64,000 nucleotides of DNA from Algoriphagus machipongonensis. GTDB taxonomy: Bacteria > Bacteroidota > Bacteroidia > Cytophagales > Cyclobacteriaceae. Position numbers and translations under genes: made by a program. Of this stretch, positions 28,322 through 36,174 are shown piece after piece. The notes beneath the pieces were generated by a model that ran no database searches, was not told the DNA's origin, and was given only the letters and a program-made list of their open reading frames with translations. Positions within the stretch are counted from its first letter, which is position 1; each line of letters opens with the position of its first letter. The stretch is taken from contig NZ_CM001023.1 in assembly GCF_000166275.1 (NCBI RefSeq), forward strand, positions 2,297,001-2,361,000, read 5' to 3'.

Positions 28322-29158
28322 GTGAAAATATCTAGTGTCCAGTCTATGCTGTTAGCTGGTGTATTTTTTGCCTTGATGAATGTATCGGTTAAATACATTC
28401 CTCATATTCCCGCAATAGAAATTATTCTGTTCAGGTCATTTTTCAGTCTGATTTTTAGCTTCATGCTTTTGAGACGTCAGCGGGTGAATATTTTCGGGAA
28501 TAACAGGAAGTTATTGGTTTTAAGAGGAGTGGTAGGGTCAGTAGGGCTCATCTCTTTTTTCTTTACACTGCAAAATATTCCATTGGCTAGTGCAGTGACT
28601 CTTCAATACCTTTCACCGATCTTGACGACCTTGTTGGGGATATTTATAGTGAAAGAGAAAGTGAAACCCATTCAGTTTGTCTTTTTTACCATTTCTTTTT
28701 TAGGAGTAATGATGGTTCAGGGCTTTGATACCCGAGTAAATCTGCTGTATGCCGGAATTGGTTTTATTTCAGCACTCTTTTCAGGGTTGGCCTATAATGT
28801 CATCAGGAAGCTAAAAAATACAGAACATCCATTAGTAATTATTTTTTACTTTCCGTTAGTGACTTTACCTATAGCTGGGGTAATCAGTTTCTTTACTTGG
28901 GTGCAACCAGTAGGTTGGGACTGGTTGATTCTTCTGTGGATTGGTCTATGTACCCAAACTGCTCAGTACTTTATGACAGTGGCCTACCAAAATGCGAATG
29001 TTTCTAAAATTTCTAGCCTGAGCTATTTAGGAGTATTCTATGCCTTGATTTTTGGTTTCTTCTTTTTTGGAGAAACCTACTCCTTGATGGCCTATATAGG
29101 GATGGGGATGTTACTGTTAGGTGTGATTTTAAATTACAGGGTGAAAAACGCAGCTTAA
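28322..29158 (+). CDS. EamA/DMT family transporter
   Basis: 278 residues, about ten hydrophobic helices arranged as two EamA repeats (roughly 1-135 and 140-275), typical of drug/metabolite transporters of the inner membrane (RhaT/YdcZ-like exporters). Family wording includes EIILFRSFFSL in helix 2, LASAVTLQYLSPILTTLLG in helix 4 and the matching YLGVFYALIFGFFFFGE in the second half. The predicted start is GTG at 28322; an ATG at 28346 would shorten it by eight residues and is a real alternative. Substrate unknown. Adjacent to, but not clearly part of, the NAD salvage genes 55 bp downstream. Confidence 0.85.
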   Translation: MKISSVQSMLLAGVFFALMNVSVKYIPHIPAIEIILFRSFFSLIFSFMLLRRQRVNIFGNNRKLLVLRGVVGSVGLISFFFTLQNIPLASAVTLQYLSPILTTLLGIFIVKEKVKPIQFVFFTISFLGVMMVQGFDTRVNLLYAGIGFISALFSGLAYNVIRKLKNTEHPLVIIFYFPLVTLPIAGVISFFTWVQPVGWDWLILLWIGLCTQTAQYFMTVAYQNANVSKISSLSYLGVFYALIFGFFFFGETYSLMAYIGMGMLLLGVILNYRVKNAA

Positions 29159-29213
29159 CCTTTGTTTGTACGGTCAATCCTCAATCTTTACCTTTATAGT
29201 CTAGCGACTTTAT

Positions 29214-30707
29214 ATGAAAATTACCAAAGACTTATACCAAGGCTCTTTGGCCTTGTTGACTGATTTTTATCAAATCACCATGGCTTATGCCTATTGGAAA
29301 TCAAATAAAGCTGAGCAAGAAGCCGTGTTCTCTTTATTTTTTCGGAAACATCCATTTCAAGGTGGATTTACCTTGGCAGCAGGACTTGATTATGTGATTG
29401 ATTATTGCAAGAGCTTTAAATTTGAGGAGAAGGATATTTCCTACTTGCGTGAAATGAAAGCTAAGGATGGGGCAAAGATGTTTGACCCAAAATTCTTGGA
29501 TTACTTGGCTAAAATGAAGTTTAGCTGTGATATTGATGCCATTGAAGAAGGAACTGTGGTATTCCCTAATGCACCTATGATCCGAGTAAAAGGTCCATTG
29601 ATTCAATGCCAACTGCTAGAGACTCCTTTGTTAAATATTTTCAACTTTCAAACTCTGATAGCTACTAAAGCCGCAAGGATAAATTTAGCGGCTAAAGGTG
29701 AACCAGTGCTCGAATTTGGATTAAGGAGAGCGCAGGGAATAGATGGTGCTTTGGCAGCATCCAGAGCATCATACATTGGAGGCTGTTCTTCTACCTCCAA
29801 TGTGATGGCAGGAAAGCTTTTTGGTATACCTGTATCAGGCACTCATGCTCATAGTTGGATTATGTCTTTCGAAACTGAATTGGAAGCCTTTGAGGCCTAC
29901 GCAGAAGCTTTTCCTGATCAATGCATTTTCTTGGTTGATACTTATGATACACTCAATGGCGTCAAGAATGCCATCAAAGTGGGAAATGCACTGCGGAGCA
30001 AGGGGAAAGAAATGATGGGAATTCGAATTGATTCTGGAGATTTGGCTTATTACAGTAATCAAGCCCGGCAAATGCTTGATGAAGCAGGTTTTCCAGATGC
30101 GAAAATTGTCGCTTCAAATGATTTAGATGAGCATATTATTACTTCTTTGAAAGGGCAGGAGGCTTCAATTAATGTTTGGGGAGTAGGAACCAAATTAGTT
30201 ACAGCCTTTGACCAACCTGCTTTGGGGGCAGTTTATAAATTGTCAGCCATCAAGGGAGAAGACGGTTCATTTGTGCCTAAGATTAAAGTTTCCCAACAAT
30301 CCTTAAAAATCAATGTTCCCGGTTTGCATAATGTAAAACGCTACTATTCCAAAGGAAAAGCGGTAGCTGACATGATTTATCTAGAAGGTCAGGAAATCAA
30401 TCCAAAAGGCACTGTTATCATTGACCCAACTGATAATGCGCGTAGGAAAAGGATTATGCCTTTGTTTTACCAAGAGGAGGAGTTATTGAAGCCTATTTTT
30501 AGAAATGGAAAGTTGAAATATAAAAGTCCAAACTTGGAGACTATAAGAAAGAGGGCTTCAGATCAACTTGATACTTTGGATAAGACACACAAGAGATTGG
30601 TGAACCCTCATTTATACCCGGTAGGTTTAGAAGAAAACCTGCACCATTTAAGGACCGATTTGGTTTTAAAAGCTCAACAAATGGATCAAGCATCAGATGA
30701 GAAGTAA
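29214..30707 (+). CDS. pncB: nicotinate phosphoribosyltransferase
   Basis: 497 residues, the longer PncB2-type length. It joins nicotinate and PRPP to nicotinate mononucleotide in the Preiss-Handler NAD salvage pathway, in the cytosol. Visible: LLTDFYQITMAYAYWKS at the start, FGLRRAQGIDGALAASRAS, GTHAHSWIMSFETE containing the phosphorylated His, and VDTYDTLNGVKNAI followed by GIRIDSGDLAYYS. The last 11 bp overlap the start of pncA, so the two successive salvage steps are encoded in one operon. Confidence 0.96.
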   Translation: MKITKDLYQGSLALLTDFYQITMAYAYWKSNKAEQEAVFSLFFRKHPFQGGFTLAAGLDYVIDYCKSFKFEEKDISYLREMKAKDGAKMFDPKFLDYLAKMKFSCDIDAIEEGTVVFPNAPMIRVKGPLIQCQLLETPLLNIFNFQTLIATKAARINLAAKGEPVLEFGLRRAQGIDGALAASRASYIGGCSSTSNVMAGKLFGIPVSGTHAHSWIMSFETELEAFEAYAEAFPDQCIFLVDTYDTLNGVKNAIKVGNALRSKGKEMMGIRIDSGDLAYYSNQARQMLDEAGFPDAKIVASNDLDEHIITSLKGQEASINVWGVGTKLVTAFDQPALGAVYKLSAIKGEDGSFVPKIKVSQQSLKINVPGLHNVKRYYSKGKAVADMIYLEGQEINPKGTVIIDPTDNARRKRIMPLFYQEEELLKPIFRNGKLKYKSPNLETIRKRASDQLDTLDKTHKRLVNPHLYPVGLEENLHHLRTDLVLKAQQMDQASDEK

Positions 30708-31323
30708 AGAAGAGGCATTGATTATAGTAGATGTTCAGAAAGATTTTCTACCAGGTGGGGCTTTAGAAGTCAAGGATGGAGATCAAATCATTCCTATTAT
30801 CAACAGACTTCAAAAAGAATTTGAATTGGTTGTAGCCACCCAGGATTTTCACCCTGCCGACCATAAAAGTTTTGCAGCAAACCATGAAGGGAAGAAAGTA
30901 GGTGATTTTGTCAAACTAGGAGGGTTAGATCAGTTCCTTTGGCCTGTGCACTGTGTACAAGGATCTGAAGGTGCCTCATTTGAGAAAGACCTTGAAAAAA
31001 AGTCCTGGGCTGAAATATTTCAAAAAGGAAAAAATCCAGAAGTGGATTCTTATTCAGGTTTTTTTGACAATGCCAGAAAAGGAGATACAGGTTTAGGAGA
31101 TTATTTAAAAGAGAAAGGCGTGAAATCGGTTTATATCACTGGGCTTGCTCTAGATTACTGTGTCAAGTTTACAGCGATGGATGCATTAAGCCTTGGGTTT
31201 GAAACTTTCTTAGTGAAAGATGCTAGCAGAGCAGTCAATATTACTCCTGAGGATGGGGGGAATGCATTGAAAGAAATGCAAGAGGCAGGGATTCAAATTA
31301 TCACTAGTCAAGAAATACTTTAA
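30697..31323 (+). CDS. pncA: nicotinamidase
   Basis: 208 residues. Converts nicotinamide to nicotinate, the substrate of the PncB encoded just upstream. The catalytic triad of the cysteine-hydrolase (isochorismatase) fold is present: Asp12 (VDVQKDFLPGG), a central Lys, and Cys155 (GLALDYCVKFTA); metal ligands lie in DFHPADHKSF. The gene begins inside the end of pncB (11 bp overlap) and is followed 3 bp later by a thioesterase gene, which is likely on the same transcript. Confidence 0.96.
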   Translation: MRSKEEALIIVDVQKDFLPGGALEVKDGDQIIPIINRLQKEFELVVATQDFHPADHKSFAANHEGKKVGDFVKLGGLDQFLWPVHCVQGSEGASFEKDLEKKSWAEIFQKGKNPEVDSYSGFFDNARKGDTGLGDYLKEKGVKSVYITGLALDYCVKFTAMDALSLGFETFLVKDASRAVNITPEDGGNALKEMQEAGIQIITSQEIL

Positions 31324-31326
31324 ATC

Positions 31327-31839
31327 ATGTTTGAATACGATCCACAGAAACATTATCCGCATGAAACAGAAAGTCGAGTTGTTGTTCGCTTTCAGGATTG
31401 CGATCCACTAAGGCATTTAAACAATGCGAAGTATTTTGATTATTTCTTCAATGCAAGGGAGGATCAAGTTCCCAAACTTTATGGGCTTGAGGTTATGGAT
31501 TTGATTAAAAAGTATAAAGCTGCTTGGGTAGTTTACAATCATAACATCAGCTACGTGAAGCCAGCGATGGTTGGGGAATGGGTGAGAATCATGAGCCGTA
31601 TTATATGGCATAACCATAATACCATTGTCATAGAGTATTATATGTGTGATGATTCTAAAAAGGAATTGAAAACCTTGCTTTGGTCTACGATGAGGTATGT
31701 GACCTTGGCCGAAGGAAAGTCTACAGACCATACAGGAGCTGTGATGGATTTCTTAAAAGCGACTTCCGGAAACATTGATATTTCAGAGATCAATATCAAG
31801 GATCGAGTTAAGGTTTTGGCGAAAGAACTCAAAAAATAA
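31327..31839 (+). CDS. hotdog-fold acyl-CoA thioesterase
   Basis: 170 residues, cytosolic. The 4-hydroxybenzoyl-CoA thioesterase/YbgC motif is visible at RFQDCDPLRHLNNAKYFDYF (Asp and His/Asn positions of the active site). Such enzymes release free acid from short, medium or aromatic acyl-CoA. It starts three bases after the pncA stop; the metabolic link to NAD salvage is not apparent and co-transcription may be incidental. A hairpin terminator follows at 31879. Confidence 0.85.
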   Translation: MFEYDPQKHYPHETESRVVVRFQDCDPLRHLNNAKYFDYFFNAREDQVPKLYGLEVMDLIKKYKAAWVVYNHNISYVKPAMVGEWVRIMSRIIWHNHNTIVIEYYMCDDSKKELKTLLWSTMRYVTLAEGKSTDHTGAVMDFLKATSGNIDISEINIKDRVKVLAKELKK

Positions 31840-31878
31840 ATTTGATTTAAGTCAAAAATATGTGTCTCAGCGAACAAG

Positions 31879-31910
31879 ACCTGTACATCAGCGTACAGGT
31901 TTTTATTTTT
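31879..31910 (+). terminator. terminator after the pncB-pncA-thioesterase operon
   Basis: ACCTGTAC (31879-31886), loop, GTACAGGT (31893-31900), then a T-run. Confidence 0.75.
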
Positions 31911-32011
31911 TAAAGTATTTGAAATCAAGCACTTGAAATTTTTAAAAAATTATTTTTTCATAAAAAATACAATAATCTGTAACCGGGAAATTTTAAAAAT
32001 CAGGCCAAATC

Positions 32012-32035
32012 TGTCCGCTACTATGACAGTCGAAC
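32012..32035 (+). promoter_or_regulatory. conserved upstream motif of paralogue 1
   Basis: 24-nt site TGTCCGCTACTATGACAGTC + GAAC, aligning without gaps to sites at 33093 and 34106, each upstream of a paralogous gene. Consensus TGTnCGsTAsyAwkACArTC + GAAC. It ends 183 bp before the start codon. The GnnCG...CGAAC ends make an imperfect inverted repeat. A transcription-factor site is likely; the factor is unknown. Confidence 0.6.
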
Positions 32036-32162
32036 AAGAAAATCTCTAAAAATGTTCGATAAAGGTCGGTAAAATGTCTATACAGGAAAATAATATTTTG
32101 TGTTTTTCAACATTTGTTAACAATTGCTTGATCCTGAAAGAGGGTGTTTTGGCATGCTAAAA

Positions 32163-32211
32163 TTGGTTTGGTATGGCCTTAGTGTAATAGTAAGCACAAC
32201 ACTAAACCAAC
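32163..32211 (+). promoter_or_regulatory. shared start-proximal boxes of paralogue 1
   Basis: TTGGTTTGGTATGG (32163-32176) and AAACCAAC (32204-32211) recur before all three paralogues. The two boxes are partly complementary (TTGGTTT/AAACCAA), so an RNA hairpin just before the start codon is possible, or they are promoter/operator elements. Confidence 0.45.
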
Positions 32212-32217
32212 AATATC

Positions 32218-32802
32218 ATGAAAACTTTATTCACTTTAGCTCTGGCTGGCGCCCTTTCTTTTAGCGCCTTGGCCAATGCAGACGACGATTTAAGAGCATT
32301 ATCAGACGTCAATTCTAATTTCAAAAAAATCAATGTTCTACTTAAAGAAGGAGTAGGCCAAGCAAAGATTGCCATTTTGGATCTGGATGGTAAAAAACTA
32401 CACCAGAAAAAAGTAAAAGTAAAAAATGACGATATAATGGTCCCTTATAATATGGACGACCTACCATGCGGAGAATATCTGGTGATGATTTCTACCGAAG
32501 ATGAAGAGGTGGTTTATACCGTGGAAACTAAGGAAAAGCCAATACCTGCTACTGAATTACCTTTGATGGCTTATGGTAAGACTGTCGATGAAAATACAAT
32601 TAATCTTACTGTGATAGGACTTACTGTACCTGGTGTTCAGGTTCAAGTAAAAACCGAAAAAGGTGGCTTGGTAATTCATGAGGAATATATAGACCAAGAA
32701 GATGGGTTCAAAAAGGATTTTTCCTTTAATGGAATAGATCCAGAAGATATATACTTAGAATTAACTGATGCCTTAGGCAGATTTAAAGTAGTTCACTTCT
32801 AA
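32218..32802 (+). CDS. secreted protein of a three-copy family, paralogue 1, unknown function
   Basis: 194 residues, signal peptide 1-21 (MKTLFTLALAGALSFSALANA). The mature part looks like two tandem beta-sandwich units: residues 32-103 (INVLLKEGVGQAKIAILDLD, ending GEYLVMISTEDEEVVYTVET) and 110-194 (LPLMAYGKTVDENTINLTVI, ending YLELTDALGRFKVVHF). Both resemble the Por-secretion/T9SS type-A C-terminal fold (strand, D..GK, GEY, strand) more than any enzyme; similarity is by pattern only. Paralogues 2 and 3 follow in the same orientation with conserved upstream sequences. The LPLMAYGK and VIGLTVPGV blocks are shared by all three. I do not recognise a named family; a periplasmic or surface structural role is only a guess. 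Confidence 0.8.
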   Translation: MKTLFTLALAGALSFSALANADDDLRALSDVNSNFKKINVLLKEGVGQAKIAILDLDGKKLHQKKVKVKNDDIMVPYNMDDLPCGEYLVMISTEDEEVVYTVETKEKPIPATELPLMAYGKTVDENTINLTVIGLTVPGVQVQVKTEKGGLVIHEEYIDQEDGFKKDFSFNGIDPEDIYLELTDALGRFKVVHF

Positions 32803-32831
32803 GAATTAAGATTTAGTTTAGTTGATGAAAG

Positions 32832-32863
32832 AGCTCCGACCATACGGGTTGGTGCTTTTTTTT
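32832..32863 (+). terminator. terminator of paralogue 1
   Basis: AGCTCCGACC pairs imperfectly with GGTTGGTGCT (one mismatch, one G-T), followed by eight T. Confidence 0.7.
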
Positions 32864-32974
32864 GTTTACAAAGTGAAGTGTCTCCCCTTAGTGTTTTTGT
32901 GAAAGTACTGTCTTTCAAACGTTATTTTCAATGTAGTTTTTTAAAGGTAAAAACGTTTCTTTTCGGACGTTTGA

Positions 32975-32990
32975 TGTACAATTTTGTACA
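32975..32990. promoter_or_regulatory. perfect 16-bp palindrome (possible operator)
   Basis: TGTACAATTTTGTACA: 7-bp arms TGTACAA/TTGTACA about a TT centre, 286 bp before the start of paralogue 2 and downstream of the paralogue 1 terminator. No T-run follows, so it is not a terminator. Confidence 0.4.
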
Positions 32991-33092
32991 GAATACCATT
33001 ATAAAAAATAGGAGGGGTAATTAGATGAAAAAAAACTTTAAATAATTTTAATTAAATAACATATAATCAATGTATTGTGATTAATTTAATTA

Positions 33093-33116
33093 TGTTCGGT
33101 ACTATGACAATCGAAC
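33093..33116 (+). promoter_or_regulatory. conserved upstream motif of paralogue 2
   Basis: TGTTCGGTACTATGACAATC + GAAC. Best copy of the motif: GTTCG and CGAAC are exact inverted repeats with a 13-nt spacer. Ends 160 bp before the start codon. Confidence 0.62.
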
Positions 33117-33219
33117 GAATTTTTTTATGGTTTTGGGACATTTTTTTTCACTTTTTGGGAATATCCCCCTTATCTATAAAATCCGGTCTATTTAAGAAGA
33201 ATTAGCCTTGATTTATTTA

Positions 33220-33270
33220 TTGGTTTTGGTACGCACTTGGTATTAATAATACTGTATTACTTAAACCAAC
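33220..33270 (+). promoter_or_regulatory. shared start-proximal boxes of paralogue 2
   Basis: TTGGTTTTGGTACG (33220-33233) and AAACCAAC (33263-33270), the second ending 5 bp before the ATG. Confidence 0.45.
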
Positions 33271-33275
33271 ATATT

Positions 33276-33854
33276 ATGAAAACTTTATTCACACTAGCGA
33301 TTTGCTGCTCATTATCATTGAGTGCGATTGCTGCAGAGGATCTCAAAGAATTGTCTTCTGTCAACACAATTTTCCAAAAGGTAAAAGTCTCACTTAAAAG
33401 TGGAGTGGGAGATGCCAAAATTTTCATCATGGACATGAATGGAAAAAAACTCTGTAAACGCAAAGTCCATGTAGAAGATAGTAATGTAGTGGTTCCTTAT
33501 GACATGGGACATATGCCCGAAGGTGATTATCTAGTGAAAATCTCCACAGACGATGAAGAAGTAATTTATGAGTTCAATACGAAAGCAAGACCAAAGAAAG
33601 CAGAGTCACTTCCTCTAATGGCTTATGGTAAAACGGTTAATGATGCTACGGTCAGTCTATCTGTAATAGGGTTAACAGTTCCTGGAGTAAATGTAAAGAT
33701 CTTTTCTGCTGAAAACGGGAAGTTGATCTATGAAGAATACATTTCTGAGCCGGAAGCCTTTAAAAAGGATTTTGCATTGAAAGGAGTCCAGTCTGATGAT
33801 ATCTACATGGAAGTCAATGATGCTCAGGGAAGAAAAAGAACTTTGTTTTTTTAA
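33276..33854 (+). CDS. secreted protein of a three-copy family, paralogue 2, unknown function
   Basis: 192 residues from the ATG at 33276; the frame is open upstream but the signal peptide (MKTLFTLAICCSLSLSAIAA) begins here and matches the other two paralogues. Two beta-sandwich-like units follow: about 30-98 (VKVSLKSGVGDAKIFIMDMN, ending GDYLVKISTDDEEVIYEFNT) and 106-192 (LPLMAYGKTVNDATVSLSVI, ending YMEVNDAQGRKRTLFF). It keeps the LPLMAYGK and VIGLTVPGVNV blocks. Divergence is even along the length, so all three are probably under selection rather than decaying. Own promoter and terminator sequences suggest independent transcription. Confidence 0.8.
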   Translation: MKTLFTLAICCSLSLSAIAAEDLKELSSVNTIFQKVKVSLKSGVGDAKIFIMDMNGKKLCKRKVHVEDSNVVVPYDMGHMPEGDYLVKISTDDEEVIYEFNTKARPKKAESLPLMAYGKTVNDATVSLSVIGLTVPGVNVKIFSAENGKLIYEEYISEPEAFKKDFALKGVQSDDIYMEVNDAQGRKRTLFF

Positions 33855-33873
33855 TCTAAACATAGATTCGGGT

Positions 33874-33907
33874 AAAAAGCGTTAGCCAAGTGGCTAACGC
33901 TTTTTTT
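33874..33907 (+). terminator. terminator of paralogue 2
   Basis: AAAAAGCGTTAGCCA, AG loop, TGGCTAACGCTTTTTTT: a perfect 10-bp stem with T-run. Confidence 0.9.
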
Positions 33908-34105
33908 AGGTCCAGACTTTTCACTTTTTACATGGAGATGATTTTAAGAGGATTTGACTCCTAACGAACGACTACTGTACAGTTCCGAACGCCTCGAGTT
34001 TTGGCATCCATGGTATTTATCATTCTCTAAACTTTTTTCAACATTAAATTTCCTTAATAAGGACAATAAGATGCAACCTTGAGAATCTGATTTATAGACC
34101 TAATC

Positions 34106-34129
34106 TGTACGGTAGCAATACAATCGAAC
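34106..34129 (+). promoter_or_regulatory. conserved upstream motif of paralogue 3
   Basis: TGTACGGTAGCAATACAATC + GAAC, aligned gap-free with the sites at 32012 and 33093; ends 181 bp before the start codon. Confidence 0.6.
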
Positions 34130-34259
34130 GATGAGTTGCATTTATTGTGAACACTTTTTATTAATAAATCATGATTTTATCGCAATTATATTTTGATAAA
34201 TGCTGATAAAAATAATTTTGAAACTGTGAGATTGGTGTTTTAAAAATTTTAAGTTTCCA

Positions 34260-34305
34260 TTTTGGTATGAGGTTGGCAATAAAGAGATCAGAACTTTAAA
34301 CCAAC
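34260..34305 (+). promoter_or_regulatory. shared start-proximal boxes of paralogue 3
   Basis: TTTTGGTATG (34260-34269) and AAACCAAC (34298-34305), the second ending 4 bp before the ATG. Confidence 0.45.
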
Positions 34306-34309
34306 GAAA

Positions 34310-34891
34310 ATGAAAACTTTACTAACATTAGCAATGGCAAGCGCCATATCTTTTAGCTCATTAGCAGCAAACGATGACCTTAAAGATTTATCAACTGTAA
34401 ACAGTCACTATCAAAAAATAAGCGTGACTTTAAAAGGTGGGGTGGGTGATGCCAAAATCACAATCCTTAACAATGAGGGAAAGAGCCTTAACAGCAGAAA
34501 AGTCCACGTGAAAGAAGATGGATTGGTCGTACCTTATAATATGGGAGAACTTCCGATCGGAGAGTATCAAGTGAAAATTTCTACAGAAGACGAAGAAGTC
34601 ACTTACAAAGTAGAAACTGCTAACAAACCAATTCCTGTGGAAGAGCTTCCATTGATGGCATATGGCAAAAAGCTGGACAATAATACGGTTAGTTTATCAG
34701 TTATTGGATTGACCCAACCTGGAGTAAATGTGAAAATCATGAATTCAAAAAGTGGAAAGGTTATTCATGAAGATAAGGTAAACCAGCCTGAAGCTTTTAA
34801 AAAGAATTATTCTTTTAAAAGCATTAAAGCAGAGGATGTATATCTAGAATTAACAGATGCATTGGGAAGAAGCAAAGTAATTTACTTCTAA
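34310..34891 (+). CDS. secreted protein of a three-copy family, paralogue 3, unknown function
   Basis: 193 residues with a signal peptide (MKTLLTLAMASAISFSSLAA). Same two-unit layout: about 31-101 (ISVTLKGGVGDAKITILNNE, ending GEYQVKISTEDEEVTYKVET) and 109-193 (LPLMAYGKKLDNNTVSLSVI, ending YLELTDALGRSKVIYF). Closest to paralogue 1 in the C-terminal segment (ELTDALGR) and to paralogue 2 in GVGDAKI. All three lack cysteines in the mature C-terminal unit and have no recognisable catalytic motif. Upstream TAATTTTG at 34213-34220 is a plausible -7 element, about 90 bp before the start, which would leave a long leader containing the shared boxes. Terminated at 34914. Confidence 0.8.
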   Translation: MKTLLTLAMASAISFSSLAANDDLKDLSTVNSHYQKISVTLKGGVGDAKITILNNEGKSLNSRKVHVKEDGLVVPYNMGELPIGEYQVKISTEDEEVTYKVETANKPIPVEELPLMAYGKKLDNNTVSLSVIGLTQPGVNVKIMNSKSGKVIHEDKVNQPEAFKKNYSFKSIKAEDVYLELTDALGRSKVIYF

Positions 34892-34913
34892 ACTAACTAA
34901 ACCAACTTGCATC

Positions 34914-34943
34914 AAAGCCCTGTTCGAAAGAGCAGGGCTTTTT
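34914..34943. terminator. bidirectional terminator between paralogue 3 and the ADP-ribosylglycohydrolase gene
   Basis: AAAGCCCTGTTC, GAAA loop, GAGCAGGGCTTTTT with a single bulge; it reaches the convergent gene's stop codon (34942-34944). Confidence 0.8.
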
Positions 34944-36174
34944 ATGTTAGAAGGTGCTGGGTCAATCGATCTGCCAATTTCTCAAGATCTATCCCCAATA
35001 CCTCTTTGCTTACTTTCAATACTTTTTGTTTAGAATCTGAAGGAAGCTTCTCAAAACCAACATGAGCTCCTAAAATTCCTCCAGCTACGGCAGCTGTCGT
35101 ATCATTATCTCGACCATAATTCACTAAAAAAACCATCGTTTTTTGAAAGTCAAAATCCGCATAAAGCATAGCTGTCAATACTTGCAGATAAATTTCTCCC
35201 GCATGAAACGGCATGTCTTGCTGCCTTTGGTCTAATTCAGAAAAGGCAAATTTTAAGGCCTCGCTATCCGGCGAAAACCTGTTTTCAGTACTATCCAATT
35301 GCCAGGCTTTCTGATCTATTGCCAATGAATTAATCAATATCTGTTGAGCGGTTCTTCCAACCAGCCTACTTTGGTAGTATCCTTTTGGATCAATTCTTAA
35401 AGCTGCCAAAATATCCTCTTTATTCGCCCCTTTCTTCATTCCTGCGGCAGTCATAGCAGCTGATAATGCCGTTAAATCACGGGCATAGCCGATGTCATAG
35501 ATGGCTAGTTTATAGGATTCCAAATAGGCTTTTTCTGGATTTCCAGGATAAATAGCTCCAATCGCCGGTGCATATAATAATCCTGCACAGACCATTTCTC
35601 CACCATAAAATCTACTAAGAGAATCTGCATAACCATCCACATTTCCAGCGATATAAGGCTGACTGACTTTTGCCCATTCTTGAAGCCAGGTAAATTTGAG
35701 CGTGGATTTTTCTATGTCAGATGGATCAATACTTTCGCTATTTTTCAATTCTTGAACGTAGCTGCTGTATTGATTAAAGATAAACTCTGCAAAGTCTTTG
35801 GAATCCAAAGAGGTAGGGGATTGGCTCAATAGGTAATTGACGGTAAGTTCTTTCCATCTCGTATCGTCCGTGGTTCCACCTGCAGGTAGGTTTGGGAGCC
35901 AAATTCCTTCTGGAGAGACCTCTCGAATCATAGAATCTAAGGTTTCAACAAAACCATATTGTAGGTTGATATCTGCTCTGGCCCACATCTCTGTCGGTGC
36001 TCCCATGGCGTCTCCGATGGCTGATCCGACAAGCATACCTAGGATTTTGTCTTTTAACTCATTTTCATTAAGCCCGCTTTCAAGGATGTAATTAGTCTTT
36101 TCTTCCTCTATTTTATCAGGTTTAGAACAAGAAAAAATAATTAGAGTCAGTAGAATGAGGGTTAGTTTATTCAT
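34942..36174 (-). CDS. ADP-ribosylglycohydrolase-fold lipoprotein
   Basis: 410 residues. An N-terminal lipobox (ILLTLIIFSCSKP, Cys16) predicts a lipid-anchored envelope protein. The ADP-ribosylglycohydrolase (ARH/DraG) fold is shown by GMLVGSAIGDAMGAPTEMW, the first metal site TTDDTRW and the second metal site GRDNDTTAAVAGGILGA. ARH-fold enzymes release ADP-ribose from modified residues or hydrolyse related ribosides; members with an export signal are mostly uncharacterised. Its start overlaps the 3' end of the kinase gene by 8 bp, so the two are translationally coupled. The exported location makes an intracellular protein de-ADP-ribosylation role unlikely. Confidence 0.88.
   Translation of the reverse strand: MNKLTLILLTLIIFSCSKPDKIEEEKTNYILESGLNENELKDKILGMLVGSAIGDAMGAPTEMWARADINLQYGFVETLDSMIREVSPEGIWLPNLPAGGTTDDTRWKELTVNYLLSQSPTSLDSKDFAEFIFNQYSSYVQELKNSESIDPSDIEKSTLKFTWLQEWAKVSQPYIAGNVDGYADSLSRFYGGEMVCAGLLYAPAIGAIYPGNPEKAYLESYKLAIYDIGYARDLTALSAAMTAAGMKKGANKEDILAALRIDPKGYYQSRLVGRTAQQILINSLAIDQKAWQLDSTENRFSPDSEALKFAFSELDQRQQDMPFHAGEIYLQVLTAMLYADFDFQKTMVFLVNYGRDNDTTAAVAGGILGAHVGFEKLPSDSKQKVLKVSKEVLGIDLEKLADRLTQHLLT

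Larger units (their letters stand above)
32803..33275. other. regulatory intergenic region between paralogues 1 and 2
   Basis: 473 bp. Contents: terminator 32832-32863, a perfect palindrome TGTACAA-TT-TTGTACA (32975-32990), the 24-nt conserved motif (33093-33116), and the boxes TTGGTTTTGGTACG (33220-33233) and AAACCAAC (33263-33270). No ORF. Confidence 0.6.
33855..34309. other. regulatory intergenic region between paralogues 2 and 3
   Basis: 455 bp. Contents: terminator 33874-33907; palindrome ACTGTACAGT (33974-33983) bracketed by CGAACG at 33965 and 33986; the conserved motif (34106-34129); a promoter-like TAATTTTG (34213-34220) with TTTG 17 nt upstream; boxes TTTTGGTATG (34260-34269) and AAACCAAC (34298-34305). 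No ORF. Confidence 0.55.
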
